Part shown: positions 8,363 to 18,803 of the stretch, one piece after another
How the letters are laid out: each line of letters begins with the position of its first letter
Numbering within the stretch: the stretch's first letter is position 1
NCBI GenBank assembly: GCA_002070945.1
Contig: MWEG01000023.1
Coordinates: forward strand, 62,001-126,000
DNA length: 64,000 bases
Direction: 5' to 3'
Source: Lentisphaerae bacterium ADurb.Bin082
GTDB lineage: Bacteria > Verrucomicrobiota > Lentisphaeria > Oligosphaerales > Oligosphaeraceae
Program-made: the position numbers and the translations under genes
Notes under the pieces: generated by a model
What the model was told of the DNA's origin: nothing
Databases searched by the model: none
Seen by the model: the letters and a program-made list of their open reading frames with translations, nothing else

Positions 8363-10873
8363 TCAAAAATCGAACAGCAGGGGCTGTTCTGGCGAATCTT
8401 TGCTTTTCCTGCGCCTGGTCTGGGCGATTTTAGGTTTGCCTTCTTCTTCAAATTCGTTGCTTTCGAGGTTTTTCAGCACTTCGGTGGCGCGGAGGATGAC
8501 TTCCCGTGGCAATCCTGCCAGGCGGGCGACATGGATGCCGTAGCTCTTGTCAGCACAGCCCGGGACGATTTTGCGCATAAAGGAAATCTGGTCGCCGACC
8601 TCCTTGACGAGGACGTTATAGTTTCGCACCCCGGGCTTGGTCAGGGCCAAGTCAGTCAATTCGTGGTAATGGGTGGCAAACAAGGTCCGCGCCTTCACTT
8701 CGGGGTGGTCGTGCAAGTATTCGGCAACGGCCCAGGCCAGGCTCAGGCCGTCAAACGTGCTGGTTCCGCGACCGATTTCATCCAGGATAATCAGGCTGGC
8801 CGGCGTGGCGTTGTTGAGGATATTGGCGGTTTCGACCATTTCGACCATGAAGGTGCTCTGGCCGCGGCTGATATCGTCCGCCGCGCCGACGCGGGTGAAG
8901 ATGCGGTCAGTGATGCCGATAGTGGCCTGGTCAGCCGGGATGAAGCTGCCCATCTGCGCCATCAGGGTCAGGAGAGCGACCTGGCGGATATACGTCGACT
9001 TACCTGCCATGTTCGGGCCAGTGATGATGGCCAGCTGGTCAGCCCGTGCGTCGAGATGCACGTCGTTAGGCACAAACGTCTCATCTTTCAGGCGCGCTTC
9101 CAGGACGGGGTGGCGACCGCCGCGAATGTCAAGCACCGGCTCAGTCGTAATGCGCGGGCGGACGTAATGGTGGCGCGAGGCGGCCTCGGCCAGCGAGGCC
9201 AGGCAGTCCAGCCGCGCAATCGCCTGGGCATTGCGCTGGATAGCCACCGTATGCACGCAGAGCTTCTCGCGCAAGTCCTGGAAAAGCTCGTACTCCAGAG
9301 CCTTGCTTTTCTCTTCGGCGCCCAGCACCTTGTCTTCGATCTCCTTCAGCTCCGGAGTGATAAAGCGCTCCGCGTTGACCAGGGTCTGCTTGCGCATGTA
9401 GTCTGCCGGCACCATCTCCAAGTTAGTCTTGGTGATCTCGATGTAATAACCGAACACCTTGTTGAAACGCACTTTCAGGGACTTGATGCCAGTGCGTTCC
9501 TGTTCTTTCACCTGGTATCCGGCGATCCAGTCCTTGCCTTCGGTGGAAGCACGGCGGAGTATGTCGAGTTCCTCATGGTAGCCAGTGCGGATGATGCCGC
9601 CTTCCTTGATGGCCAGCGGCGGCTCGTCGACAATGGCGCGAGCGATCAGGCCCGACGCTTCCGGCAATTCCGTCAGCTCAGCGCGCTGGCAGGCCAGCAT
9701 GGGCGCAGCAGCGTCGGCGAGTACGGCCCGCAATCCTGGGATGCCATCCAGGCCGTGCTGCAAGACGAGGAGGTCGCGGGCATTGGCGCCGCCGAAATTA
9801 AGGCGGGCGACAACGCGCTCCAAGTCACGCACCGCAGCCAGCAATTCGCGCAATTCCGCCAGCAGCGTCGGCATTGCCAGCAGATCGCTCACCGCGTCCA
9901 GGCGCCCTTCAATCGCGGCCTGGTCCCGCAATGGCCGCAAAATCCATTCCCGCAGCATCCGCGCCCCCATTGGCGTGACGGTATGGTCCAAAATGGACAT
10001 CAGGGTATTGTCCTTGCTATCAGCGAAGATCGGCTCGACCAGCTCCAGGTTGCGTTGCGAGATGCGGTCGAGGATCATGCCGTCCTCGGCCTGGTAGGTG
10101 CGCAAGGAGGTCACGTGGGAGCTGTCGCGGAGCAAGTTGTTCTTGACATGTCCGAGCATGGCGCCAGCAGCGGCGACAGCGGCGGTCAAGCCGCGGCAGC
10201 CGAAGCCGTCGAGCGAAGCGACGCCGAAATGCCGGCAGAGCGTGTCCTGTGCCATTTCGAAGTCAAAGTTCCAGTCTTCCAGCGGCGTCCAGGTCAAATG
10301 GGGCGGAAAATCCGGAAATCCGTCCCGCCGCCAGCGGTCAAGGCAGCTGATTGGGAGCAGGCATTCGGCTGGCCGATGGCGGTTGATTTCAGTTTCCAGG
10401 GCCGCGACGGTACGCAGTTCTGTGAGGCGGAAATCGCCGGTGCTGAAGTCCAGGAGAGCCAATCCGCAGAGATTGCGGCTGGGGAAGAGCGCAGCCAGGA
10501 AAAGGCTCTGCGCAGCGTCCAGCAAGTTGTCATCGAGCACCGTTCCGGGCGTGATGATCTGGGTCACGTCGCGCTTGACCAGTCCCTTGGCCAGCTTCGG
10601 GTCCTCCATCTGCTCGGCGATGGCGACATTGTAGCCGCCGTCGAGGATTTTGCCGATATAGCCGCGCATGGAATGATAGGGCACGCCGCACATAGGCACA
10701 CCAGCGCGGGCAGTCAGGACAATGTCCATGAGCGGCGCGGCTGTCTTGGCGTCCTCAAAAAACAGCTCATAGAAGTCGCCCATGCGAAACAGCAGGATCG
10801 TCTTGTCCGGCAAGTCCTTTTTGGCCCGAAGGTACTGGCGCATGGCCGGAGTGAGTTCAGAACCGGTAGTCAT
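8363..10873 (-). CDS. mutS: DNA mismatch repair protein MutS
   Basis: MutS recognises base mismatches and small loops in DNA and recruits MutL. The 836-residue protein has the N-terminal mismatch-binding domain with FRMGDFYELFFEDA, the lever and clamp domains (EITKTNLEMVPADYMRKQTL), and the ATPase with Walker A GPNMAGKSTYIRQ, Walker B ILDEIGRGTSTFDG and ATHYHEL. The length matches the family. I chose the ATG at 10873 because MTTGSELTPAMRQYL aligns with the usual MutS N-terminus. The longer frame from TTG 10939 adds 22 untypical residues. It follows the ABC exporter gene by 62 bases on the same strand. mutL is not in the window. Confidence 0.97.
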   Translation of the reverse strand: MTTGSELTPAMRQYLRAKKDLPDKTILLFRMGDFYELFFEDAKTAAPLMDIVLTARAGVPMCGVPYHSMRGYIGKILDGGYNVAIAEQMEDPKLAKGLVKRDVTQIITPGTVLDDNLLDAAQSLFLAALFPSRNLCGLALLDFSTGDFRLTELRTVAALETEINRHRPAECLLPISCLDRWRRDGFPDFPPHLTWTPLEDWNFDFEMAQDTLCRHFGVASLDGFGCRGLTAAVAAAGAMLGHVKNNLLRDSSHVTSLRTYQAEDGMILDRISQRNLELVEPIFADSKDNTLMSILDHTVTPMGARMLREWILRPLRDQAAIEGRLDAVSDLLAMPTLLAELRELLAAVRDLERVVARLNFGGANARDLLVLQHGLDGIPGLRAVLADAAAPMLACQRAELTELPEASGLIARAIVDEPPLAIKEGGIIRTGYHEELDILRRASTEGKDWIAGYQVKEQERTGIKSLKVRFNKVFGYYIEITKTNLEMVPADYMRKQTLVNAERFITPELKEIEDKVLGAEEKSKALEYELFQDLREKLCVHTVAIQRNAQAIARLDCLASLAEAASRHHYVRPRITTEPVLDIRGGRHPVLEARLKDETFVPNDVHLDARADQLAIITGPNMAGKSTYIRQVALLTLMAQMGSFIPADQATIGITDRIFTRVGAADDISRGQSTFMVEMVETANILNNATPASLIILDEIGRGTSTFDGLSLAWAVAEYLHDHPEVKARTLFATHYHELTDLALTKPGVRNYNVLVKEVGDQISFMRKIVPGCADKSYGIHVARLAGLPREVILRATEVLKNLESNEFEEEGKPKIAQTRRRKSKDSPEQPLLFDF

Positions 10874-10935
10874 AATGCAGAATATGTTTTCGGGGAAGTG
10901 AGCGGCAGCGCAAAGCGCCGCTCGGGCTGGAAGTG

Positions 10936-12738
<1,803 letters not shown>

Positions 12739-12747
12739 CGCAAAGGA

Positions 12748-12870
<123 letters not shown>

Positions 12871-12922
12871 TCATAGCTGCTTAGGCGCTGTTGTTTTACC
12901 TCCGCGCTATGTCTGCGTCGTT

Positions 12923-13819
12923 TCACAGCAGGAGCGGCTCCAGGTATTCTTCGACATCGCCGACAGCGTACAAGTCTGGCAGATCGGAAATGCCCTGCCA
13001 GTGTTCGACATGTTCGCAAAAGTCGTCTGGCGGCAATTCATACAAAGGCGCGACCGTCTCAATTTCGCAGAAATCTGCGCATGAGTATGCTTCCACGTTG
13101 CAGCCGCGGTCAGGATACTTGACGTCGTCGCCGACAAAGGGCTCGAAATACTTGATGAGTGCATAGCCCTGGTTGACGTAGCCGATCCAGCCGTCCTCGC
13201 TGTTGAAGCCGATCTTGCAGGCGCGCTTGCAGTTAGGGTCTTGTTTCAGGCAGATGTAGTTGTCGCTGAAGATCAGGCGCGGGTCGTTGAAGCTGGAGTT
13301 CGGCCACAGCACCAAGGACCGGTCCGGTGTGCAGAAGTCGGCTTCTGTCGAGCGGTACTGGGGGATGACGGCCAGGCCGCCTGGCGCCATGATCGACAAG
13401 GCCCAAGGTGCCAGGGTGACCGGCCACAGGCCGCAGTTGGTCAGGCGGTGCGTCACCTGGAAGGTGCTGTCTTCCTCCAATTCAATCAGGATGCTCTTGC
13501 GGATGCCGGTCATCTCCTCCACCTCGCAGATGAATTCAAAGCCGTCGTCCGTCTCCAGCACTTCGACTGGCGCATTGTCTGGCGCGTAGGTGCGCGGGAC
13601 GGCCTGGGGGGCGTGCCAGAGCCGGTGGCCGCCGTACAGCGTGAAGCCGGTGCCAATCCCCCGCATCGGGATGTTCGGCAGCACCTTGAAGATGTTAGGG
13701 CCGTCATTGATGAAGCCGCCGATGATCCGCGGGCCGAAATCCGTCGTGACCGCCAGGCGGAAGCTGCCATTGGTGATTTCAAGGCAATTCCGATAGATGC
13801 CGACATCACAGGTTTTCAT
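12923..13819 (-). CDS. Aldose-1-epimerase-like (mutarotase-fold) protein, DUF4380 type
   Basis: This 298-residue beta-rich protein resembles the galactose-mutarotase superfamily branch annotated as DUF4380. ITNGSFRLAVTTDFGPRIIGGF near residue 15, LYGGHRLWHAPQ near 63, and VTHRLTNCGLWPVTLAPWALSIMAPGG near 125 are the recognisable stretches. In mutarotases His residues act as acid and base. Here GGHRLWH is a candidate, but I cannot place a full catalytic set. No signal peptide is seen, so it is likely cytoplasmic. A sugar isomerase/epimerase gene lies 88 bases upstream on the same strand, which supports a role in sugar handling. Family assignment is fairly sure; substrate is unknown. Confidence 0.72.
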   Translation of the reverse strand: MKTCDVGIYRNCLEITNGSFRLAVTTDFGPRIIGGFINDGPNIFKVLPNIPMRGIGTGFTLYGGHRLWHAPQAVPRTYAPDNAPVEVLETDDGFEFICEVEEMTGIRKSILIELEEDSTFQVTHRLTNCGLWPVTLAPWALSIMAPGGLAVIPQYRSTEADFCTPDRSLVLWPNSSFNDPRLIFSDNYICLKQDPNCKRACKIGFNSEDGWIGYVNQGYALIKYFEPFVGDDVKYPDRGCNVEAYSCADFCEIETVAPLYELPPDDFCEHVEHWQGISDLPDLYAVGDVEEYLEPLLL

Positions 13820-13907
13820 CCATTCCTCCGTTGATCATTTCCTCGGACTGACCCTCTGGCCGTTCTGACCACGTCCGCCCCCCGAGCCAAAAAGGCGCGG
13901 CAATGTT

Positions 13908-14720
13908 TCAGACAAACACCTTGCGCAGGAAATCAATGCTCTTCTTGGCGATTTCCTCGGGCGGGAACGTGAAGTTGAACACTTCGACCGAGGCATAGTC
14001 GTCATAGCCAATGGCCTTGACGCCGCGGACTATTGGCTCGTAGTCCGTGTCGCCCCAGCCCGGGCCATTGAGGTTCTCGTCGTTGACGTGGAAATGCCCG
14101 ACATAGCCCTTGCCATCGCGGATGACGTCATCCAATGGCCGCAGTTCGCCAGTCATGGCCTTGACGTCAATATGCACCATGAAGTTCGGATGGCAGAGTT
14201 CCTTGCACATACGGACGCCTTCATGGACCGAGGTGATGAAGTTAGTCTCCTTGGTGGTCAGCGGCTCCAGGCAGAGCTTGACCCCGCGGTCCTTGGCCGG
14301 CTGCAAGAGCGACGCGAACGTCTCCAGCGAATAGTCCCACGCCTCCTGGTAGGTCACCCCAGGCATGATGTTGCGGTTTTTCGGGGAGCCGATGACCAGG
14401 CGGTCGCCGCCAAAGTCGGCGCAGCAATGGATCAAAGCCTCGAAATAGTCGCGCGTCCGGCGGCGGACAGCGGCATCCGGGCAGTTGAGATACAGCCCGG
14501 CTGGCTTGACGAGAAGCCAATGCAGGCCAATGATCTCCACGCCATAGCGCTCTGACATCTGGCGGATGTCCTTGCGCTGGGCCGGCGTGATGTCAAGCAC
14601 TGACTCGGCAAGCGTAAACGGCGCGATCTCCATGCCATCATAGCCGGCTTCTGCAGCCAGTTTGAAGCAATCCTCCAGGGGCCAGTCAACGCAAAATTCG
14701 TTGCACATCGCAAATTTCAT
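13908..14720 (-). CDS. Sugar phosphate isomerase/epimerase, TIM-barrel (AP-endonuclease 2 family)
   Basis: This 270-residue xylose-isomerase-like TIM barrel shows AAEAGYDGMEIAPFTLAES near residue 23, GVEIIGLHWLL near 60, GGDRLVIGSPKNR near 105, GVKLCLEPLTTKETNF near 145, MVHIDVKAM near 180, YVGHFHVNDENLNGPG near 210 and YDDYASVEVFNF near 245. The Glu, Asp, His and Glu residues in those strands are the usual divalent-metal ligands. Family members interconvert keto-sugars or inositol derivatives in the cytosol. It is followed by the mutarotase-like gene, so the two may serve one sugar pathway. The exact substrate is unresolved. Confidence 0.88.
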   Translation of the reverse strand: MKFAMCNEFCVDWPLEDCFKLAAEAGYDGMEIAPFTLAESVLDITPAQRKDIRQMSERYGVEIIGLHWLLVKPAGLYLNCPDAAVRRRTRDYFEALIHCCADFGGDRLVIGSPKNRNIMPGVTYQEAWDYSLETFASLLQPAKDRGVKLCLEPLTTKETNFITSVHEGVRMCKELCHPNFMVHIDVKAMTGELRPLDDVIRDGKGYVGHFHVNDENLNGPGWGDTDYEPIVRGVKAIGYDDYASVEVFNFTFPPEEIAKKSIDFLRKVFV

Positions 14721-14823
14721 GATGCAGGTCCTTTCGCCAAGGCGGTTTGATTTCAGCGGCGCGCCGGTAGGTTCCGGCGCACGCAGTGATGATAAGGCAG
14801 GGACAATGTCATTCTTTCTTTAT

Positions 14824-15666
14824 TTAAGGGTCTAGGAAGATATTGTCAATCAGCCGGGTCTTGCCGAAGAAGGCGGCGGCGGCGAGCACAGCCGGCGCAT
14901 TGACCAGCGGCAACGGCCGCAGGGTGGTCCTGGCCATCACGACGACGTAATCGACGCGACCGCCAGCCGCCTCAATAGCCGTGCGCACCGTCGCGGCCAG
15001 GGCTTCGGCGGAACGCTCGCCAGCGTCGAACTGGCTGGCAGCCGAGCGCAGGCCAGCGGAAATGCTCAAGGCGCGCTGCCGTTCATCAGCATTGAGGTAC
15101 TTGTTGCGCGAACTCAGGGCCAGGCCGTCCTCTTCCCGAATCAGCGGCGCCACCACAATCTCCACCGGGATGTTCAGATCGCGCACCATGCGCTGGATGA
15201 TCAGCGCCTGCTGCGCATCCTTGCGCCCAAAGACAGCAACGTCGCAGCCGACGATGTTGAACAGCTTCAAAACCACCGTCGTCACCCCGCGAAAATGCGT
15301 TGGCCGCGACAACCCGCACATAGTCTGTGACAGGCTTTCCTCGACCACCCAGGTGGAATGGTCAGGCGCGTACATGACGGCGTTGTCAGGATAGAACACC
15401 GCGTCAACGCCGTGTTCGCGGCAGGACGCCTCGTCCCGGGCGAAATCTCGCGGATACTTGTCCAGGTCTTCATTTGGCCCGAACTGGGTCGGGTTCACAT
15501 AGATGCTCACCACCGTCCGCTCGGCGCGCTGCTTAGCTTCCTTGACCAGCGACAAATGCCCGGCGTGCAGATAGCCCATAGTCGGAACCAGGGCGATCCG
15601 CTCGCCTGCCTGCCGCCACCTAGCCGCGAGCTTCCGAACCTCTTCAATTGTCCGCAATATCTCCAT
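14824..15666 (-). CDS. panC: Pantoate-beta-alanine ligase PanC
   Basis: PanC condenses pantoate and beta-alanine with ATP, giving pantothenate, the coenzyme A precursor. The 280-residue protein has PTMGYLHAGHLSLVKEA near residue 28 (the HxGH nucleotidyltransferase signature), SIYVNPTQFGPNEDL, YPRDFARDEA, FRGVTTVVLKLFNIV, AVFGRKDAQQALIIQRM and LALSSRNKYLN. All are standard. It starts 31 bases after panB ends, and both follow the Sel1-repeat gene, so a three-gene operon is likely. No panD or panE was found here. Confidence 0.97.
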   Translation of the reverse strand: MEILRTIEEVRKLAARWRQAGERIALVPTMGYLHAGHLSLVKEAKQRAERTVVSIYVNPTQFGPNEDLDKYPRDFARDEASCREHGVDAVFYPDNAVMYAPDHSTWVVEESLSQTMCGLSRPTHFRGVTTVVLKLFNIVGCDVAVFGRKDAQQALIIQRMVRDLNIPVEIVVAPLIREEDGLALSSRNKYLNADERQRALSISAGLRSAASQFDAGERSAEALAATVRTAIEAAGGRVDYVVVMARTTLRPLPLVNAPAVLAAAAFFGKTRLIDNIFLDP

Positions 15667-15697
15667 CTATCGCTTCTTTCCTAACCTGAAGCTCACA

Positions 15698-16507
15698 TCA
15701 ATTCTCCGGCCGTCCTGGCGTGAAGTTTCCCTTGGTGACTTCCTGGACGTACTGCTTGAGGCCGTTGAGAGCCGCCTCGCCGAGTTGGGCATAAATCTTG
15801 GCATGTTTAGGTACAAAGTCGCCGCCCAGGCCGAGGATGTCGGTGATAACCTGCACCTGGCCGTCGCACCGCGGCCCGGCGCCGATGCCGATAGTCGGAA
15901 TCGTCAGGCGGCCTGTGATCTCCTCGGCCAAGGTCTCTGGCACGCCTTCCAGAACCACGGCGAACGCGCCGGCTTCCTGGACAGCGAGGGCGTCGTCCAA
16001 AATAGCGTCGGCTTCTTCTTGGGTCTTGCCATGCATCCGGTAGCCGCCGTCTTTGAGCACGGACTGCGGCAGCAGGCCGATGTGCCCCATGACCGGAATG
16101 CCGACGTCCACTAAGCGGCTGATGACGCCATGCATGACCCGTCCGCCTTCCAGCTTGACCCCGTCCGCCCCGACTTCCTTCAAGTAGCGTCCAGCGTTCG
16201 CGACAGCCTCTTCCAGGGAGACCTGGTAGCTCATGAACGGCATGTCGCCGATCACCATGGCGTGACGTGCGCCGCGCCGGACAGCCGCAGTCAGGGCCAG
16301 GGATTCCTCCATCGTCACCGGGATAGTATTTTCATAGCCCAGCACCGTGTTTCCCATGGAGTCGCCGACCAGCAAAATGTGTACGCCGGCCTCGTCAGCC
16401 AGCCTGGCCATGATCGCGTCGTATGCCGTCACCATGACAATCTGGCGGCAAGCCCCCTTCATCTTCGCCAAGTCGCGCACCGTGTATCGTCGTTCCGCTA
16501 CTCCCAT
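15698..16507 (-). CDS. panB: 3-methyl-2-oxobutanoate hydroxymethyltransferase PanB
   Basis: PanB adds a hydroxymethyl group from methylene-tetrahydrofolate to 2-oxoisovalerate, the first committed step to pantothenate. The 269-residue barrel shows IVMVTAYDAIMARLADEAGVHILLVGDSMG at the N-terminus, then PVTMEESL, VIGDMPFMSYQ, DGVKLEGG, PVMGHIGLLPQSV, VLEGVPETLAEEIT and PTIGIGAGPRCDGQVQVI. Metal-binding Asp and Glu lie in these segments. It lies 18 bases after the Sel1-repeat gene and 31 before panC. Confidence 0.97.
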   Translation of the reverse strand: MGVAERRYTVRDLAKMKGACRQIVMVTAYDAIMARLADEAGVHILLVGDSMGNTVLGYENTIPVTMEESLALTAAVRRGARHAMVIGDMPFMSYQVSLEEAVANAGRYLKEVGADGVKLEGGRVMHGVISRLVDVGIPVMGHIGLLPQSVLKDGGYRMHGKTQEEADAILDDALAVQEAGAFAVVLEGVPETLAEEITGRLTIPTIGIGAGPRCDGQVQVITDILGLGGDFVPKHAKIYAQLGEAALNGLKQYVQEVTKGNFTPGRPEN

Positions 16508-16525
16508 AGCTATTCCGTCCTTCCA

Positions 16526-17929
16526 TTATTTCTCTGACTGCGCCGTCGCCTTTGCCGACACGGCGAGCTGTTCCAGAGCCGCCAAAGCGCCGCGATGCCC
16601 AAGCGAAGCGGCCTGGACAAAGCTGTCCCGCGCCGCCTGCCGGTCAGGCGGCGTCCCCCGGCCTTGCAGCAGGCACATCCCGAGCTTGAAAAGCGCTTCC
16701 GGCTCCGCCTGGGCAGCGGCGCGGCGGTACCATCCGACCGCAGCAGCCAGGTCGACGGCCGTGCCGACGCCTTCCTCGTACATCATGCCCAAGCGCAATT
16801 CAGCCGGAGCGTAAGCCTGCCGGGCAGAACGCTCAATCCAGCGCCACGCCTCGGCAGCGCTCTTAGGCACGGCCCGGCCTTCCAGGTAAGCCATTCCCAA
16901 GTTGTATTCGCCCAGCGAATCGCCCTGGTCAGCGGCCTGGCGGTAGTATTCCGCCGCCTTGGCCAAGTCGCGGGCAACGCCGGCGCCGTCGCGATAGCAA
17001 GTGGCGAGGGCGACTAGGGCCGGCGCATAGCCAGCCTTGGCAGCGGTCGCGTACCAGGTGACCGCCACGTCGGTGTTGCGCACAGCTCCCATGCCGGTCT
17101 GATAGCAATAGCCCAGCTTGGCCTGGGCTTCGGGATCGCCGTCCTGCGCCGCCATGTTCAGCCAGGAGAACATCTCGTTGTAGTCGCGTTCAATGCCAAC
17201 GCCGCGCTGGTAGCAGTCCGCCAGCCGAACCTGCGCACGGATGTCGCCCTGGAGTGCGGCCTGCGACAGCAAACTGACCGCTTCCGAAGCCGGAGCCGAG
17301 GTGCCCAAGCCATTCAAAATGAACAAGGCGACCTTGCGCATGCAAGTGGTGTTGCCAGCGTCCGCAAGCTGACGCAGATATTTCATGGCTTGGACGTAGT
17401 CGCCCTCATCCTCGGCGATGACGGCCACTTTCATCTGGGCCTCCGGCACCCCGACGTCCGCAGCCTTGACATACCATTGCCGAGCCTGATCCAAGGACTT
17501 GTTGACGCCGAAGCCGCCGTCATAGCACAAGCCTAAGTTGAACATAGCCTGGCCGTTGCCGAGTTCAGCCGCTTTTTCAAACCACTGCACGGCCTTGCGG
17601 TAATTCTGCTTCACCTTGGCACGGCCAGTGAAATAAAGGTCCCCCAAAGCCAGCATCGCCTGATGGTTGCCCTCCTTGGCCAGCTTCTCCAGCCGCTCCA
17701 CTGAGACAGTGTCTTCCTTCCTAGGCGTCGTCTTCGTCTTCTGACGCGGAATCCCGGGCTGCTCGTCCGCCCCAAACGTCGGCTCAGACTTCGCTTCCGA
17801 CGGCACCGACTTGATCTTGGGCCGACCGCCAAAAGGCCAGTACCAAGCCCCGAAAAGACAGGCCGACGACAGCAAAATGCAAACCGCCGCCAGGCGAAGC
17901 ACCGTCGCTGTTATATGCTTGTAACCCAT
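16526..17929 (-). CDS. Membrane-anchored Sel1/TPR-repeat protein
   Basis: The 467-residue protein begins with a hydrophobic segment (residues 10-32, VLRLAAVCILLSSACLFGAW) that looks like an uncleaved signal anchor. A Lys/Pro-rich linker and about ten 36-residue Sel1-like repeats follow from residue 78 onward, each of the pattern A...LG..Y..G.GV..D...A..WY.KAA..G. Such repeats form superhelical scaffolds for protein-protein contacts, often in envelope stress or assembly. The start is supported by GAGGAG eight bases upstream. It precedes panB by only 18 bases. A direct link to pantothenate synthesis is unlikely; co-transcription may be incidental. The partner is unknown. Confidence 0.85.
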   Translation of the reverse strand: MGYKHITATVLRLAAVCILLSSACLFGAWYWPFGGRPKIKSVPSEAKSEPTFGADEQPGIPRQKTKTTPRKEDTVSVERLEKLAKEGNHQAMLALGDLYFTGRAKVKQNYRKAVQWFEKAAELGNGQAMFNLGLCYDGGFGVNKSLDQARQWYVKAADVGVPEAQMKVAVIAEDEGDYVQAMKYLRQLADAGNTTCMRKVALFILNGLGTSAPASEAVSLLSQAALQGDIRAQVRLADCYQRGVGIERDYNEMFSWLNMAAQDGDPEAQAKLGYCYQTGMGAVRNTDVAVTWYATAAKAGYAPALVALATCYRDGAGVARDLAKAAEYYRQAADQGDSLGEYNLGMAYLEGRAVPKSAAEAWRWIERSARQAYAPAELRLGMMYEEGVGTAVDLAAAVGWYRRAAAQAEPEALFKLGMCLLQGRGTPPDRQAARDSFVQAASLGHRGALAALEQLAVSAKATAQSEK

Positions 17930-18180
17930 AATGTTGACTCCTCTTCTGAACCTCGCCGCAGCCGAGCCGAAAGAACTACATAATTTATAGCGTAAACTGG
18001 AAATTGATAATCAGAGGGGCTATATTCACCTAAAATGTGATCGGCCAACCGTTGGCAGCAACCATCAAGACAGCCTCTTTTCAGCGCACCTGTTGCCCCG
18101 CTGCTGGGAGACGGGGTGGACAGCATAGCCCAAGCTTGCCCCTCGCCTGCTTTTTTGCCGGGCGATTCCGTCCGGTCAGC

Positions 18181-18213
18181 TTGTTAACTACCAATCTGGT
18201 TGTATGTTATACT
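18181..18213 (+). promoter_or_regulatory. Putative promoter of the HU-type gene
   Basis: TATACT at 18208-18213 is preceded by TG at 18205, making an extended -10 box. TTGTTA at 18181 is a possible -35 box but at a long 21-base spacing. It lies about 90 bases upstream of the HU start. The rest of the 17930-18299 divergent spacer shows no gene or repeat. Confidence 0.4.
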
Positions 18214-18299
18214 TTCAACAGTACGCAAAACCGCTTAATGTCAGCTTTTTTCAATTTTCACAAACATCTTCAATCCCAAGGATACCTTTTGGAGGCAAC

Positions 18300-18605
18300 A
18301 TGGCCATGACGAAACGTGATTTGGTCGTGCGCGTCGCACGACAGACCAACTTGAAGCAAAGCGATGTGATGGACGTTGTCCAGCTCACTCTCGATACGAT
18401 AACCGAAGAACTCGCCGCGGGCCGCAGCATTGAATTCCGCAATTTCGGCGTGTTTGAAATCATGCGCCGCAAAGAGCGCGTCGGCCGCAACCCCAACGAA
18501 CCAGCCACCGAAGTCAAGATTCCGGAGCGCGCCGTGGTCAAGTTCAAGCCCGGCAAAGAAATGCGCAAGCTGGTCATGCAGATCAATCCCCAGGACATCA
18601 AGTAA
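18300..18605 (+). CDS. HU/IHF-family DNA-binding protein
   Basis: This small (about 101 residues) histone-like protein bends and compacts DNA as a dimer. MTKRDLVVRVARQTNLKQSDV forms the helical dimerisation part. IEFRNFGVFEIMRRKERVGRNPNEP carries the conserved F-G-F core and the intercalating RNP tip of the beta arm. VVKFKPGKEMRKLV closes the fold. GGAGG at 18291-18295 serves either the ATG at 18300 (4-base gap) or the ATG at 18306 (10-base gap); the true start is one of these. It could be HU or an IHF subunit; the sequence alone does not settle which. A hairpin terminator follows. Confidence 0.92.
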   Translation: MAMTKRDLVVRVARQTNLKQSDVMDVVQLTLDTITEELAAGRSIEFRNFGVFEIMRRKERVGRNPNEPATEVKIPERAVVKFKPGKEMRKLVMQINPQDIK

Positions 18606-18657
18606 GACGAGGCAGCCGCGCCGATTCGTCATGTCCCTGAGCGGACAGGCATACGCC

Positions 18658-18690
18658 GAAGCCAGCCCCAGAGCTGGCTTCTCTTGTTTG
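18658..18690 (+). terminator. Hairpin terminator after the HU-type gene
   Basis: A perfect 9-base stem GAAGCCAGC / GCTGGCTTC encloses a 6-base loop, and the T-rich TCTTGTTT follows. It lies 53 bases after the HU stop and before hisS. The T-run is interrupted, so termination may be partial. Confidence 0.6.
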
Positions 18691-18803
18691 CCGCTTTCCC
18701 GAAACCGCACTCCGCACTCCGCCGACTTTGCTCTCAAATCTAGTTCTCTCCGGCCCAGAAGACCTTGCGCCGAGACTCTAGAAGCCAGGAAAGGAACTTC
18801 GTC